Below, one piece after another: positions 1 to 10,800 of a stretch of DNA of 64,000 nt. Within the stretch, counting starts at the first letter, position 1. Every line of letters begins with the position of its first letter. The notes under the pieces were generated by a model. It did no database searches. It was not told the origin of the DNA and saw nothing but the letters and a program-made list of their open reading frames with translations. The position numbers and the translations under genes are program-made. Origin of the DNA: Thelonectria olida (lineage: Eukaryota > Ascomycota > Sordariomycetes > Hypocreales > Nectriaceae); contig JAGPYM010000007.1 of the NCBI GenBank assembly GCA_020736575.1, forward strand, positions 186,001 through 250,000, given 5' to 3'.

Positions 1-656
1 TTGCCGGCTGGCCGCCTCTTGTCCCCGAGCGATGAAGTGTCCAAAGTTGACGCTTCCCCAGGGGAGACCCGACACTTCTTCAGAGCTGAAGTCGCTAGGA
101 GAGGGGATCCGGTAGCTGTTTCCTGCGTGTTCTTTGTTTCGAGAATCCCGCTCTGCGCGCTCCTTGTTGTCTTTGGCTTTTTCTCCTAAAAGGAAGTTGT
201 GTGTTAGTACACCAGGGGAACTTCTACCAAGGGGTTCAGGGGGAAGAGCGTACTAAACTTGCGTTGCGCAATGCGGTTCTGAATGCGTCTTCGCTCCTCT
301 GGATCCGTCACATCTGTCCAATCCAAATCTTCTGAACTCGACTTGGTCTTCTTGGACGAAGACGAAGACCTGCTGCTCTTCCGGGAGCTGCTGCTTGAGC
401 TGTGTCTGGAGCTGCCGGCCATATCGATGGTGAGTTTTGCTGCGTCAATTTGGGTCGAAGACCTCTTTCGTTTGTGTCGTTGGTAGCTTGAGCGGTTCCC
501 TGCTGGGAGTGATTTGGTTCGGCGTGGTGTAAGTCCGGTTGTCGGTCGTTGCTCTGATGGGCTGTCAGATTGCTCGTCAGGAACTCCAGGCGACGCGCTT
601 TGGATGCGGATCAAAGGAGGAGATCTATCGGTTGTAGATGGCTTGGGAGATGACAT
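1..656 (-). CDS. bZIP transcription factor (3' end beyond the window)
   Basis: Two exons are visible: 656..254 and 185..1, with a 68-nt intron (253..186) that has donor GTACGC, branch-like CTAAC and acceptor TTTTAG. The joined frame reads through a fungal bZIP basic region at about residues 112-145: WTDVTDPEERRRIQNRIAQR followed by KFREKAKDNKERAERDSRN. Asn and Arg fall at the expected DNA-contact positions. Beyond it comes a Leu-Pro-Trp-Gly segment (SGLPWGSVNF) of a kind I associate with one group of fungal bZIP proteins. The first 110 residues are Ser/Arg/Lys-rich and look disordered. A second ATG at 422 (MAGSSRH...) lies just before the Ser-rich stretch in good context and may be the true start, making the upstream part 5' leader. 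The role is probably sequence-specific transcription control in the nucleus; the target genes are unknown. The stop codon is outside the window. Confidence 0.85.
186..253 (-). other. Intron of the bZIP gene
   Basis: On the minus strand the 68-nt segment begins GTACGC and ends TTCCTTTTAG, with a TACTAAC-like branch site (GTACTAACAC) about 20 nt before the acceptor. Splicing it joins ...QRKF to REKAK..., restoring an uninterrupted basic region. Confidence 0.85.
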
Positions 657-1774
657 CTACGGGCCAAGGACGGAACATGGGACACTCAAGGAAGGTTGTC
701 GAGTGCAGTATAAGTTGGTGTTGGAAGGGGGAAAGAGTTGAGGAAGCTCGCGGAGGAGATCGAGACTTATATGCGAGGCAGTGTATGTTCATGCAGAGCA
801 AGAGGTAGGAGTGAAACCAAGTTTAGGCTGAAGATGCCTATGCCTAGTGGGACTGGATGGAAGAGGTCGTGATGCTTCGAGGAGGAACTGTTGCCGAAGC
901 TCAAGGCTCTCTGAATAGGCAACCAAAGCAAGGGTAGGCCTCGCGACTTCGCGTTCGACGGGGGTTGATAGGATATATCATGTGGCTCAACAGTATAAGA
1001 CCCCAAGTACGTACCATACAATATCTGTCCAGTACCATACGGAGTCTCAAGGAGGATAACCATGCGGCAGTGGATCTGCAACGCCCGAGACGGGGGGAGG
1101 GGATAGAAGACGGTTCTTAAACGGGGGTCCCCTGGAGCAAGTATGCGGCCGGTAGGGCAGACTTGATGGGGTTTGAGTGACGCAGAAAACAACCCGAGGG
1201 CCAAGAGAATAAGAGGATGAAGAGGTTCACAGAGCGGGAAGAGTGAAGCGTGAAGGAGAGATCGGTGGAATGGGGTGTTTGGTTCAATGGGGGACGTGGT
1301 TCTATATATCTACGCACCCCCCCTCCCTGAGACCCTCGCCTCGAGCTCATCCCCCTGCCTGTCTAAAAGTCATTGCCTGGGGACCCTCTCGAGGTCTTTT
1401 TCCTCTTCAGCCCTGGGCACAGGCCAGAGAGGTGGGCAGAAAGAAGCCAGGACGGGGGGGCGTGGGTCATGGCGAGTAGAGAAATGGTGGTTTGAGCGGT
1501 CTGTCTTGCTTGAGAGCAACAGCAATTAGAGAGGGAGTCTTGGTGATGGAGAAGTAGATGGGAATGGGCCCTGCCGGTTGCATCGGTTGGTTTTTAGTCA
1601 ATTGCACTGGCAATTAGGGCCATCCTCTGTTGCTACTCATGCTCGACCCCCCGGACATGGGGAAACGAGCATGGGGAATGGGTATTTCTCAAGCAATGCC
1701 GTAGCACTGCACTTTACAGACTGGGGGGGTGGAAGGGTGAAGCTTCTCTCTACCTATAACTCTCACGCCTCTTG

Positions 1775-1803
1775 AGAGTGTGAGTGAGTTGAGTGAGTGA
1801 GTG
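1775..1803. repeat. GAGT-type microsatellite
   Basis: Imperfect tandem GAGT/TGAG units lie in the long non-coding region upstream of the bZIP gene. A complementary ACTC tract lies near 4115-4136. Confidence 0.8.
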
Positions 1804-2657
1804 GGGGTGAGCCATCCAAGCACCAGCCCAACAAGGCCAAGCCCCTCGCCTTGACTGCCTGGCTATTCGCTAAGAAGCTGTCATTAGCTTGACGGGAGAC
1901 GGATGGATGGGATAACAACAACTGGGATATAGCTTGGGGCGTGTGTTGGTGTGCGTGCGTGCCGTGGCATGTATCTCGGGAGGCTTTGACGAAGGAAGCT
2001 TGCCTATGAAAGGTCCATGTCAATACCCTTTTTTTTAAGGAATGCGAATACTTGACTCTCTCCCCTGGATGGTGAGTGTCTACCGTTGCATCGCGACAGA
2101 CGCGGCTGAAGACGACGAGCGAGTCGCATCGCTTGACGGTTCAAGGTGGGCTGAAGACGTGGTCCAAGACGACGACTGTGACGGCGTGAATAATCAAATA
2201 AGAGTCATCACCAGTTCAATGCGCGTACACAGAGTCATTGGACCTTCGCTCTTCTCCGAAAAGCAAACGATAACAGGTCTTAAACGTATAAGGCCAATAC
2301 GTATGCGTCCACGTCAAAGTCTTAGGCATCAACTTTGGGAGGGGGGGGTGTCATGTTGGATTAGTCGAGGCTGCGTCAACGTCGACGACGACTTTGAATG
2401 GATTGATAATGAAGAGGATGACGATGATGGATGAGTAAAAGCAGATTAAAAATTAAGAAAGATCAAAAGTTCCCGCCAAAGAAGCTTGGAGGGAACGCCA
2501 CGCGGGAAGACGCAGTCCAAGAGATTCCTCACTAGTAGGCGTCGTGAGAAGGGGACCTTTCTTGACATTGCGATGAGCAGCATTACCAATTCGTCTCTTC
2601 TTCTCAAAGAAAAAGCCACTTACCACATGGCAAACAGGCAGAGAGACCTGTCTGGGA

Positions 2658-2670
2658 CCCCCCCCCCCCC
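2658..2670. repeat. C13 homopolymer
   Basis: Thirteen consecutive C bases in non-coding DNA, flanked by GGGA and TTCC. Confidence 0.9.
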
Positions 2671-4114
2671 TTCCGAATCCGAGGTATACGACCAAGGGAA
2701 AACGACGCCAGAGCGACGCCATGTTTCGGCTGGCGGCATTTATTTTCTTTTTTGGCTGGGGACTGGCGGGTGGACAGCATTGATTAACTGGACGGAGATT
2801 TATTTTTGTACATTTACTTCCTTGGGCTTGTTATTCGTGGAGAGATAGATACACGTATTAGACACAAGAGATTGGGTTGCACTGCCTTTGCCGTCTTCAC
2901 CTCAGAGACAGGGGATCCAATTGCTGCTCTCTCTTCGTCCTCATTGTGAGAGTCCATCCAGTACGTATCCCCTCAGAGCTGCTGATCCTGGGAGCCACTT
3001 GGCCGTGTTAGTCGTGTGTCTCGGCCTAGTCAAACAGTTGCCCCCCCCCCTCCCCTTGTCCCTACGAAGTAACTCACGGACGAGATTCCAGCTCGTCCCC
3101 GGGAGGCCGGGAGAGGCCCCTGGGCCTGGGCGCTGGGTGTCCCCCGGATCACGCGTCCCGGCTGGCAGCGTGAGACTCGATGTCCTGCTGTGACGAGTGT
3201 GTGATGCTGCTACAGGTGCCTATTCTGGGAATGCAACTGAAGCCATGTCGACGATCCTTGGCGCTTTGCAACCCTTTTTCTCTTCTTGCATGGTGACGCT
3301 GCCGGGGCCTCGAAAGCTGGTGTAGCAAATCATCTGCCCACCTCGGCGAGGCAAAGAGGGTTAGGCCATGAGTGTTCCCGTTACGCTTGTTGGTGAACCA
3401 ACTAACAGCCTTGTCGAAACAGTTTCTTTTGCCCTCTCCACAGGCTCTAAGCTTTATTACAGCAGCAGGCTAGCTAATTCTCTGCTCCGCCGGAAAGATT
3501 CTGGAACGGCGCGGCGCGGCTGCTGCTGTCTCAGGCTAGTGATCGAATTGAGCGGTCCTTTTGTTTCGTGGCTTTCCGCTTGGCTTGTTCCATCCTCATC
3601 AGTGATTGAGTTAGTTGGTAGTCCTGAGGAAACGAAGCGTCAAGTGCCCGTTGATCATGATCAAGATTGCCAGTGTGGCTGTGTAATATGATTCTCAGTG
3701 ACAGGGTTCCATCCTCGTTGGATCTCCCGTTTTAATGTAACCTCTCTTCATTCCTTCGTCCCTCCATCCCATCCATGTGCTGCTGGTACGGTAGCCGACG
3801 ACAGATGCCGAAACGGGCATAATAATGGAGGAACGGCCTGAGGCATTATTCGTAACTGTCTCTGCATCAAGTATTTCCCTTTGTTTTTATCTTGTCGAGT
3901 GGAACCCTCTCCATCATCAGCCCTATCATAGGGATACGCATCATGGCCTCACAGAGTCGTAACGAGCGTCGGAGACTGAGCGCGTCGGTGTGAACGAAAG
4001 CCAAGACATGCATCTCTCAGCAGATGTATGTGCATACGAATACTGTCTGGCATCTTGTGCGGATCGTCATGAGAATAAGGTTGCCATGTCCAGACCGCCA
4101 TCGAAATCGCAACA

Positions 4115-4136
4115 CCACTCACTCACTCACTCACTT
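4115..4136. repeat. ACTC microsatellite
   Basis: About five tandem CACT/ACTC units in non-coding DNA. It is the reverse complement of the GAGT tract 2.3 kb away. Confidence 0.8.
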
Positions 4137-5500
4137 ATTACTCACTACCTACTCGCTTACAGCTACTCGCTTCGTCGAGATGAAGATATACAACGCAGCG
4201 CACGCACCGCCACACTAACATTCCCGACTCTGCACCCGCCAGCTCAAGTTAGTCGCTCAAAGGGCGTCGTCTTCACACCTCTTGCGCACCCAAGCTCCCT
4301 CGTTAGCTCTCCTGGTAAGCGTTGGAGTCTGGAGATGATCAACCGCCATCTCTCTCTCGAGTCTCGCCCACCCCTTTCGTTGACGGGACATCCGACTGGC
4401 TGTTGACTGACGCCAAATATAGCTCCCTCCCATGTGTGCGATGTGTGTGGTAAACGGCACGTTACCTCGTCTTCCACCCATATATGTACGGACGTACTCT
4501 CAAGCTCATTCACTCCGATTGACCTCTCATTGAGAGAACTCGCTGCAGTCTGCTGCCACGCATGACGCCGTCGAAATGGTGGCATTCCTAAAAATATCCC
4601 CGAGCTAGCCCATGTGCGAATAAGTGCACATTTATCATTTCCCTCTCGTTAGTCTTTGCGTTGTAGGTATTTGATTGGGAGCTTGTCCTACCGCCTCCGC
4701 CCTTCGATATGCGTCTCTTTTAATGAGATGAGGGGGAAGGGAGGGGAACCCAAAACCAGACGTCGCGCTTGTCTACCGACAGGACAGGGTTGTCTGCCAC
4801 AATGACTCCATTCGCGGGAGGGGACTGGCAAGGCAGTTTTTTCTTTCTTTTTTGAACAGTCTCTCTACGTACCTGTCTGTCTGTCAGTCTGCCTGGCGGG
4901 TATCAAGGGACAATGCACTGACCCGAGGTAAACGACGAGAATGTCAAGACGTTATGTTCGTTATGCCTGTTGCAGCCTCACTCACTAGGTGTGTGCGTCC
5001 TCTCTTTGGTGGTGGCTGCCCTCCATCACTAATGCCCGACCAGCCTGCAGAAGATGGCGTCCCCCTGTGCGTGCGTACGGCTGAAAGTCTTTGTTTCTAT
5101 TTATGAACCTTTTCCCAGCCACGCGGGCAACGGGCGTAGCCAAGCGGATGGAAAGCCACGCGGGGTGTGGTAGGTATGCACTGGAGGTCTGTAGATTTCG
5201 GAGCCGGGAGACATGTGTTTGCCAGCTTTGTGGCTTATTTCCCACATGCAAGCCGACCTTATCACCGGCGAGATTGACTCTGGCCGATGAAGTTTGTGGG
5301 GGGCGGCGGATGAGCTCTCTCCTGGCCGCGATTTTGCTTCTGTCTTCTCGAGGTCCTCGGAAGTGTCAGTTCAGTGGTGGATGATAATTAACCACCACAG
5401 CCCTGGTAGTTTGCAATATGCCAAGATACTCCAAGAGAGACGTAATCCTCGGGGCGAGAACCCGACATGACGGACAAAACAGAGTGCTGATGGAGAAGGA

Positions 5501-5521
5501 GGGGGGGGGGGGGGGGGGGGG
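5501..5521. repeat. G21 homopolymer
   Basis: Twenty-one consecutive G bases in non-coding DNA, preceded by a purine-rich stretch. Runs this long are prone to miscounting in sequencing and can form G-quadruplex-type structures. Confidence 0.95.
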
Positions 5522-6678
5522 TGTACCGGGGTGTGCGTAAGGCCATTGATGCACGGATGAGTCAGGGGACTTCGCAGAGCTTGCTCTTCACGGCCACGGG
5601 TAAAGTAGAGACATCAGAGGGGAGAAGAGGAAAAGAGGCAGGGGGTTGTGGGCTGCCACGACCGAGCCGAGCTTCACATTCAAGCCGGACCTCTCTCGCT
5701 CCCTCCCCTCCGGCGCCGGTCGGTCTCCGCTCCGCTCCTCCGTGCAAGACTCGGCCAACGGAACAACAATGGCTTCGATGGCTGGAAGTCAGGAATTTAG
5801 TACGCGGAGACGGAGGAATAGCAGGGACGTCCACCTAGCCTAGAATCTCAGTACGTGTTCGACCATGCGTCACCTTCTTCTGCATGTTGTGGTTTGTGTG
5901 TGCCTGCATGTCATCATGGCCGCGCAAGGCAACTTTGTTCAGAGCAGTCGACACACCACAACTAACACCCGACGAACCAACCAGCCCATCGAGCTAACTA
6001 GTACCTTACATATATAACAAAACAAAAGCCACTGCCGATTCAGATGATTTCAATCTTGGGCGTGCACTGGCGGCATGCAAGCCACTTTCTCCATCCCACG
6101 TACGATGGATGCCGTCTCGCTACTAGTTCGCTGACAGAACAGGTTGACTTCGGCTTCAGCACCTTCAACACATTCAGCCCTACGAGACAAATGTCCAATC
6201 CATGTCCCGTCTCCCCCAGACTATTGAAACGGGACTTGCCGTCTGTGGCCACACCGCAAGCCTGGCGATCCAAGTATTCGGACGCGCGTCCACCCCCAGA
6301 GCGAGATTGGTCATCGCTGACAAAACAGGGGACCAGCGACATGACAGCGGAATCTCGGCAGAATGCTGCTGTCTTTTGACGTTGAATTAAGCTTCGTTGG
6401 ATTGTGATTTACGACTAAGGATCTCGAATTGGGCAACTGGCATTGTCTTGGCCGAATATAGAGCCAACGGGGGTGTTTTGTTCCTGGTTTACATAATCCG
6501 AAGCCTGTGCCTGGGCTGGCCTTGTTGTGCCGCTATTTTTGCGTACATAGTCGTCATCAAGATAGTCAACGACACCACCCGAACTGCGAGATTGCCCAAC
6601 ATCCATGAGCCAGCAAGTCCTGATATAACTACAAGATTTAATGTACACGGGACATTCCCTTCGCTTCCAAATGGGCTT

Positions 6679-7398
6679 TTACATGTGCTGTAACAACTCG
6701 GCCTCCCGCTCAGCTCTCCGCTCCTGAGATCGCTTCTTGAACCGGACCTCAGCCTGCCTGCGCTCACCACCGTCAATCTTGCGGCCCCGACGGTGCTCCC
6801 ACATGCCCTCTCCAACCTTGACAACCGCTCCGTTTTGGTTGCTTAGTTGCTGTACACGAGGTCCCACAATCGTCCTCAGACCGGCCACCCGGTAACCCGC
6901 TGGCCTGATAAGCTTCTCGGCCTCCGTCACTGCAGGAGCGGCGGCACCAGCATCGGCTTCGACTTCGACATGGGGAACGTTGACGGCAAATCGCGCCGAC
7001 TGGAGGCCCGCGGCAGGCAGAGTCGCAACCTTCAGAATCGCCTCTCCATCCTTCACGAACTGGAAATCGCCTCCAGGACCAACGGCGCCCTTGCGGTATC
7101 GGTCCATCCAGGACAAGAGATATCGACGGTCTCGCGCGGGCTCAATGCCGAGTTCCTTGAGCTGGGGCGACGTGAGGGAGAATAGGGCCTCCCATGAGGG
7201 AAACTTGGTGGAGTACTTGTTCAGGCCGCGGCCGATCAGCGTTAGGAAGGTGTGCACGTCGGGCACGAAAGGTCGGGGTGAGGGAATCGGGGGCGCGGGC
7301 CTCGTCTTGTGGAGGAATCGGATTTGGCCAGCTCGTGAGAAGGTGCTGGCGGTTTGCGAGAGCAGCCCGAGGGACGCCCGGAGTCGTTCGACCTTCAT
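6679..7398 (-). CDS. Mitochondrial small-subunit ribosomal protein mS41 (IGR/FYV4 family)
   Basis: Single coding exon, 239 residues. The first 30 residues are rich in Arg and Ser and lack acidic residues apart from one Glu, as in a mitochondrial import signal (MKVERLRASLGLLSQTASTF). Residues about 47-105 form the IGR domain, with the name-giving motif (FLTLIGRGLNKYSTKF), then a Leu-Thr-Ser-Pro and Leu-Gly-Ile-Glu helix pair and RRYLLSWMDRYR. In yeast this family (Fyv4) is mS41 of the mitochondrial ribosome small subunit. The C-terminus is strongly basic and extends well past the yeast protein, as is usual in filamentous fungi. The frame is open upstream of the chosen ATG (7398), but that part overlaps a GTAAGT donor at 7474, so I read it as a 5'-UTR intron ending just before the ATG. 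It faces away from the SNF2-RING gene. Confidence 0.8.
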   Translation of the reverse strand: MKVERLRASLGLLSQTASTFSRAGQIRFLHKTRPAPPIPSPRPFVPDVHTFLTLIGRGLNKYSTKFPSWEALFSLTSPQLKELGIEPARDRRYLLSWMDRYRKGAVGPGGDFQFVKDGEAILKVATLPAAGLQSARFAVNVPHVEVEADAGAAAPAVTEAEKLIRPAGYRVAGLRTIVGPRVQQLSNQNGAVVKVGEGMWEHRRGRKIDGGERRQAEVRFKKRSQERRAEREAELLQHM

Positions 7399-7857
7399 GA
7401 TGACTGTGTACAAGGTCAGACTGGGTACTTTAAATGCATGCAAACGATACTGCTCAGTGAAGAACCGCACTTACATCGCTCAATGAGTCAATTGAGGGGA
7501 GTTGGCGTCCACTCGGAGGATCGTCGTCACGCTGCGTGAGGTTCACTACACTCAGGAATTGGATCTCGAAATTTGACAATGGGTCCGATTATGTCAGCGA
7601 GGCTCCGCTGTGGCTTGCCTTCTCGATATGGTCTGTGGCGCAGGCTCCGAGCTGCATCATTGGCCCGGGAATTTGGTGGGGTCACCCAGGCTGACGTCCC
7701 GCCTCGAGGAGACGGCCCTCCACTGTCTTCCGACTTCCCTCCTCCCTCTTCTTTCTTTCTACTTCCTCAGAAAATTCCGCTCGGGGTTTCTCTTTGACCA
7801 AGGCGTCGCGCCGTTCGCCCTCCCTCGGTTTCTCGAAAATTTCCAAAAAGCAAAATT
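7399..7857. promoter_or_regulatory. Shared divergent promoter region, mS41 and SNF2-RING gene
   Basis: The 459-bp gap separates two head-to-head genes. On the minus strand a GTAAGT donor at 7474 and an ACACAG acceptor at about 7404 would make a 71-nt intron in the mS41 leader. The plus side is pyrimidine-rich before the ATG at 7858. Confidence 0.5.
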
Positions 7858-10800
7858 ATGGGACGAGCAAAAGCAGCTGCCCAGCGCGGTCCTCTCAAGG
7901 CCGTGCAGCTTGATATCGGGCTTGACGGTTGGTTGACCCGGCTCATTGTTCGTTGGATGCAAGTTAATGAAGACATCCACAGATATGTTCCCATCAAGTT
8001 TCATCGACTTCTTTTGCAATCTAGCATCATCTGATGGAGCCGATAGTCCTGACCAAGCTTCTTCGTCTACTGAGCGACCAGTGAAGCGGCGCAAGACTAC
8101 TGAGACTTATTATTTCCCTTCTATCCATGTCGCAAGTGGTGAACTCACCTTTTCCCGCCGATGCATCGACAATGCGTCATCAGACTTCAGCATATCACGC
8201 CAGAATGTCGCAGAAGACCTCTTGATTAGTATGTGCGAGAATCGTGTCTCGATCCGGACTCGATCTGGTTCTCACCTGGGCTCATTTGGGACGACGGTCT
8301 CATTGAGGCCTCAAGATTTATCTGAACATGCAAGAGTGATTGTCTCGGCGACTACGGCAAACTCAAAGATGCCATTGCCAGGTGAATTGTGGAAGACAGT
8401 CGATGTGGGGGTTGAACGGCATGGCAGGATGGCAGAAGTCAAGCTCATTTTCAAGCTTTACTGGAACGAAACCCCAACTCCTTTTCATCGCCAAAGGTCG
8501 AAGAAAGAGCGCAAGGAAAGTACAAAGTTGATAGAATCACTTCTTGCAACGCCCGGCTCAACTAACGGGCTAGAAAACCATCAGTCGACATGGTCCCCGA
8601 TGGATTTCTATGATGCAGCATACGTGCCTCCCAAGGACGATCAAGCCCCCGCCTCGATTGAGATTCCCGAACTGGAAGCGAGCTTGTACCCTTACCAAAA
8701 GCGCACTCTGCAGTGGCTGCTTCGGAAAGAAGGTGCTCAATGGTGTGCGACCAAGAGAGCCGTTGAGACTTACACACCTAGTGAGGCGAACTCTGCGAGC
8801 AATATTTTCCAGAAAATGAAGGATGAGTCCGGAGAAGATTTTTATTTGAGCGATGTCTACCATGCTGTGGCTCGGGACATCACACCGTACCAAAAAGCTG
8901 AGATGGCTGTTCGAGGTGGCATCCTGGCCGAAGAAATGGGCTTGGGAAAGACGCTGGAGATTCTTGGGCTCATTCTTCTTCACCCTCGACCTACACCGTT
9001 TGAGCTAACACAGCCCGAGATTCAAGCTGAACTAGTTCCCACTAGTGCAACACTGATTGTCACTCCCGAGTCTCTCCGCGCCCAGTGGATGTCGGAAATG
9101 GCCCGGCACGCCCCAGGGTTACGGGTCAAGTTTTATCAAGGATGCAAGAAACTCACTGACGGCGATGACGAAAGGGTTGTCGATGAGCTCGTCGAGTATG
9201 ACGTTGTTGTAACGACTTACAGCATCCTCTCGGCCGAAATTCATTTCGCTACTGCGCCCCCAGAACGGTCTCGTCGACGTGATAGAGTATATCACCGGGC
9301 AAAGTCTCCCCTTGTCCAAATCTCATGGTGGAGGGTCTGTCTTGACGAGGCACAAATGATCGAGAATGGGTTTAGTCAGGCTGCTACAACCGCGAGGGTC
9401 ATTCCCCGTGTGAATGCATGGGGCATCACTGGAACACCAGTCAAGAACGACGTTCAAGATCTGGCTGGTTTACTACTCTTCCTCCGTTATGAGCCATACT
9501 GCTCCTCTGCCCAGGTGTGGCAGGGTCTTATCAGAAACCACAAAGCGGCCTTTCAACAGCTCTTTCACAACATCTCACTGCGTCACACGAAATCACTCGT
9601 TCGAGACGAATTGCAGCTGCCGGCCCAAAAGCGATTCGTCATCAGCATGCCCTTCACCGCGGTCGAAGAACAGCACTACCAGTCTTTGTATCGCGAGATG
9701 GCGGAGTCATGCGAAGTCTCCCTCGATGGTGCGCCTGTGATCGATGACTGGAAACCCGAAGACTACGAGGAAAATATGAGGACTTGGTTGAATCGACTGC
9801 GACAAACCGCTCTGCATCCCGAGGTAGCTGTGTACAACCGCCGCGCACTCGGCCATAGCAAATCGCGACCGATGAGAACGGTTGAAGAAGTCCTTGACGC
9901 CATGCTTGAGCAGAGCGAGAACTTGATTCGCGGGTACGAAAGGGCATATTTGTCGAGCAAACTGACTCGAGGCCAACTCTACGAAAACAGTCCTCAGGTG
10001 AAGGAAGCTTTGAAGATCTGGAAATCGGTGAGAGATGAAGCGACGAAACTGGTCACTGATGCTCGAAAAGAACTCAAAGCTCTGATTGCGCAGGAGGGAG
10101 GGAGTGAGACGGCCGAGAACGCAGGGCTCGATGATCCGGATGACTCGGATGTTTCCGAAGACGAGCTTGACGAAGGCGATAAAGGTCGCCTGGGTGAGTG
10201 CCGGCGGAGGCTTCGTGGAGCGCTCGAAATGCACCACAAAGCTGTCTTCTTCTGCGCCAATGCGTACTTTCAAATCCGAGACGATCCAGAGATGACGGAT
10301 CCGGAGTCCGAAGAATTTCGGCGCCTCAAAAAGCTTGAAGATGATGAATATGAAGAGGCAAAGGTTCTTCGAAGGGAAATTCTGCGTGAGAGTCATCGCA
10401 GAGCGACAAAGCTGATGAAGAAAATATTACAAAAGGCATCTGACCAGAGCTTTGTCGAGATCTCGGAACTTACGATTGGGTCCGAGAAAGGGATTGAGAG
10501 TGGCCGTATCGTTGAGGGCTTGGAGCCTCTGTACGGAGAATTGAACGACCAAGCCGAACTCATCGATGAATTGAGAGAGCATATTATCCAGCTGCTGCTG
10601 AAGCCTCTTGTTGACGAAGAAGATGAGGTGGAGACTACCGGTGCGGAACTCACCGACTCAACCAGGATCCAAGATGAGTTGATGGTCTATGTTCAAACAT
10701 TGCGAGCTGTCATCGCGGACCGTCAAGATGCCATGACCGGGCAGACGAATGAATTGGTAAGGCACGAGACAGAAACGTCCCTGAAGATGGCACACGAAGA

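Larger units (their letters stand above)
657..6678. other. 6 kb gene-free region upstream of the bZIP gene
   Basis: No open frame here has a recognisable domain, convincing splice sites or fungal coding bias; the longest candidates (about 110-145 codons) overlap each other on both strands. The stretch holds simple-sequence tracts: a GAGT tract near 1775-1803, a C13 run at 2658-2670, an ACTC tract near 4115-4136 and a G21 run at 5501-5521. It may contain a long promoter and 5' leader for the divergent-facing bZIP gene. I saw no tRNA or 5S rRNA motif by eye. Confidence 0.6.

Noticed and set aside
767..1204. 145-codon frame on the minus strand upstream of the bZIP start
   Set aside because: It could be transcribed leader, but the peptide has no domain and overlaps other random frames.
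2042..2434. 130-codon frame ending in an acidic tail
   Set aside because: The tail comes from a GAT/GAC-rich simple sequence; no domain, splice signals or start context support it.
7946..7948. TTG as the start of the SNF2-RING protein
   Set aside because: A TTG start is not expected in a fungal nuclear gene; the ATG at 7858 with a frame correction is more likely.
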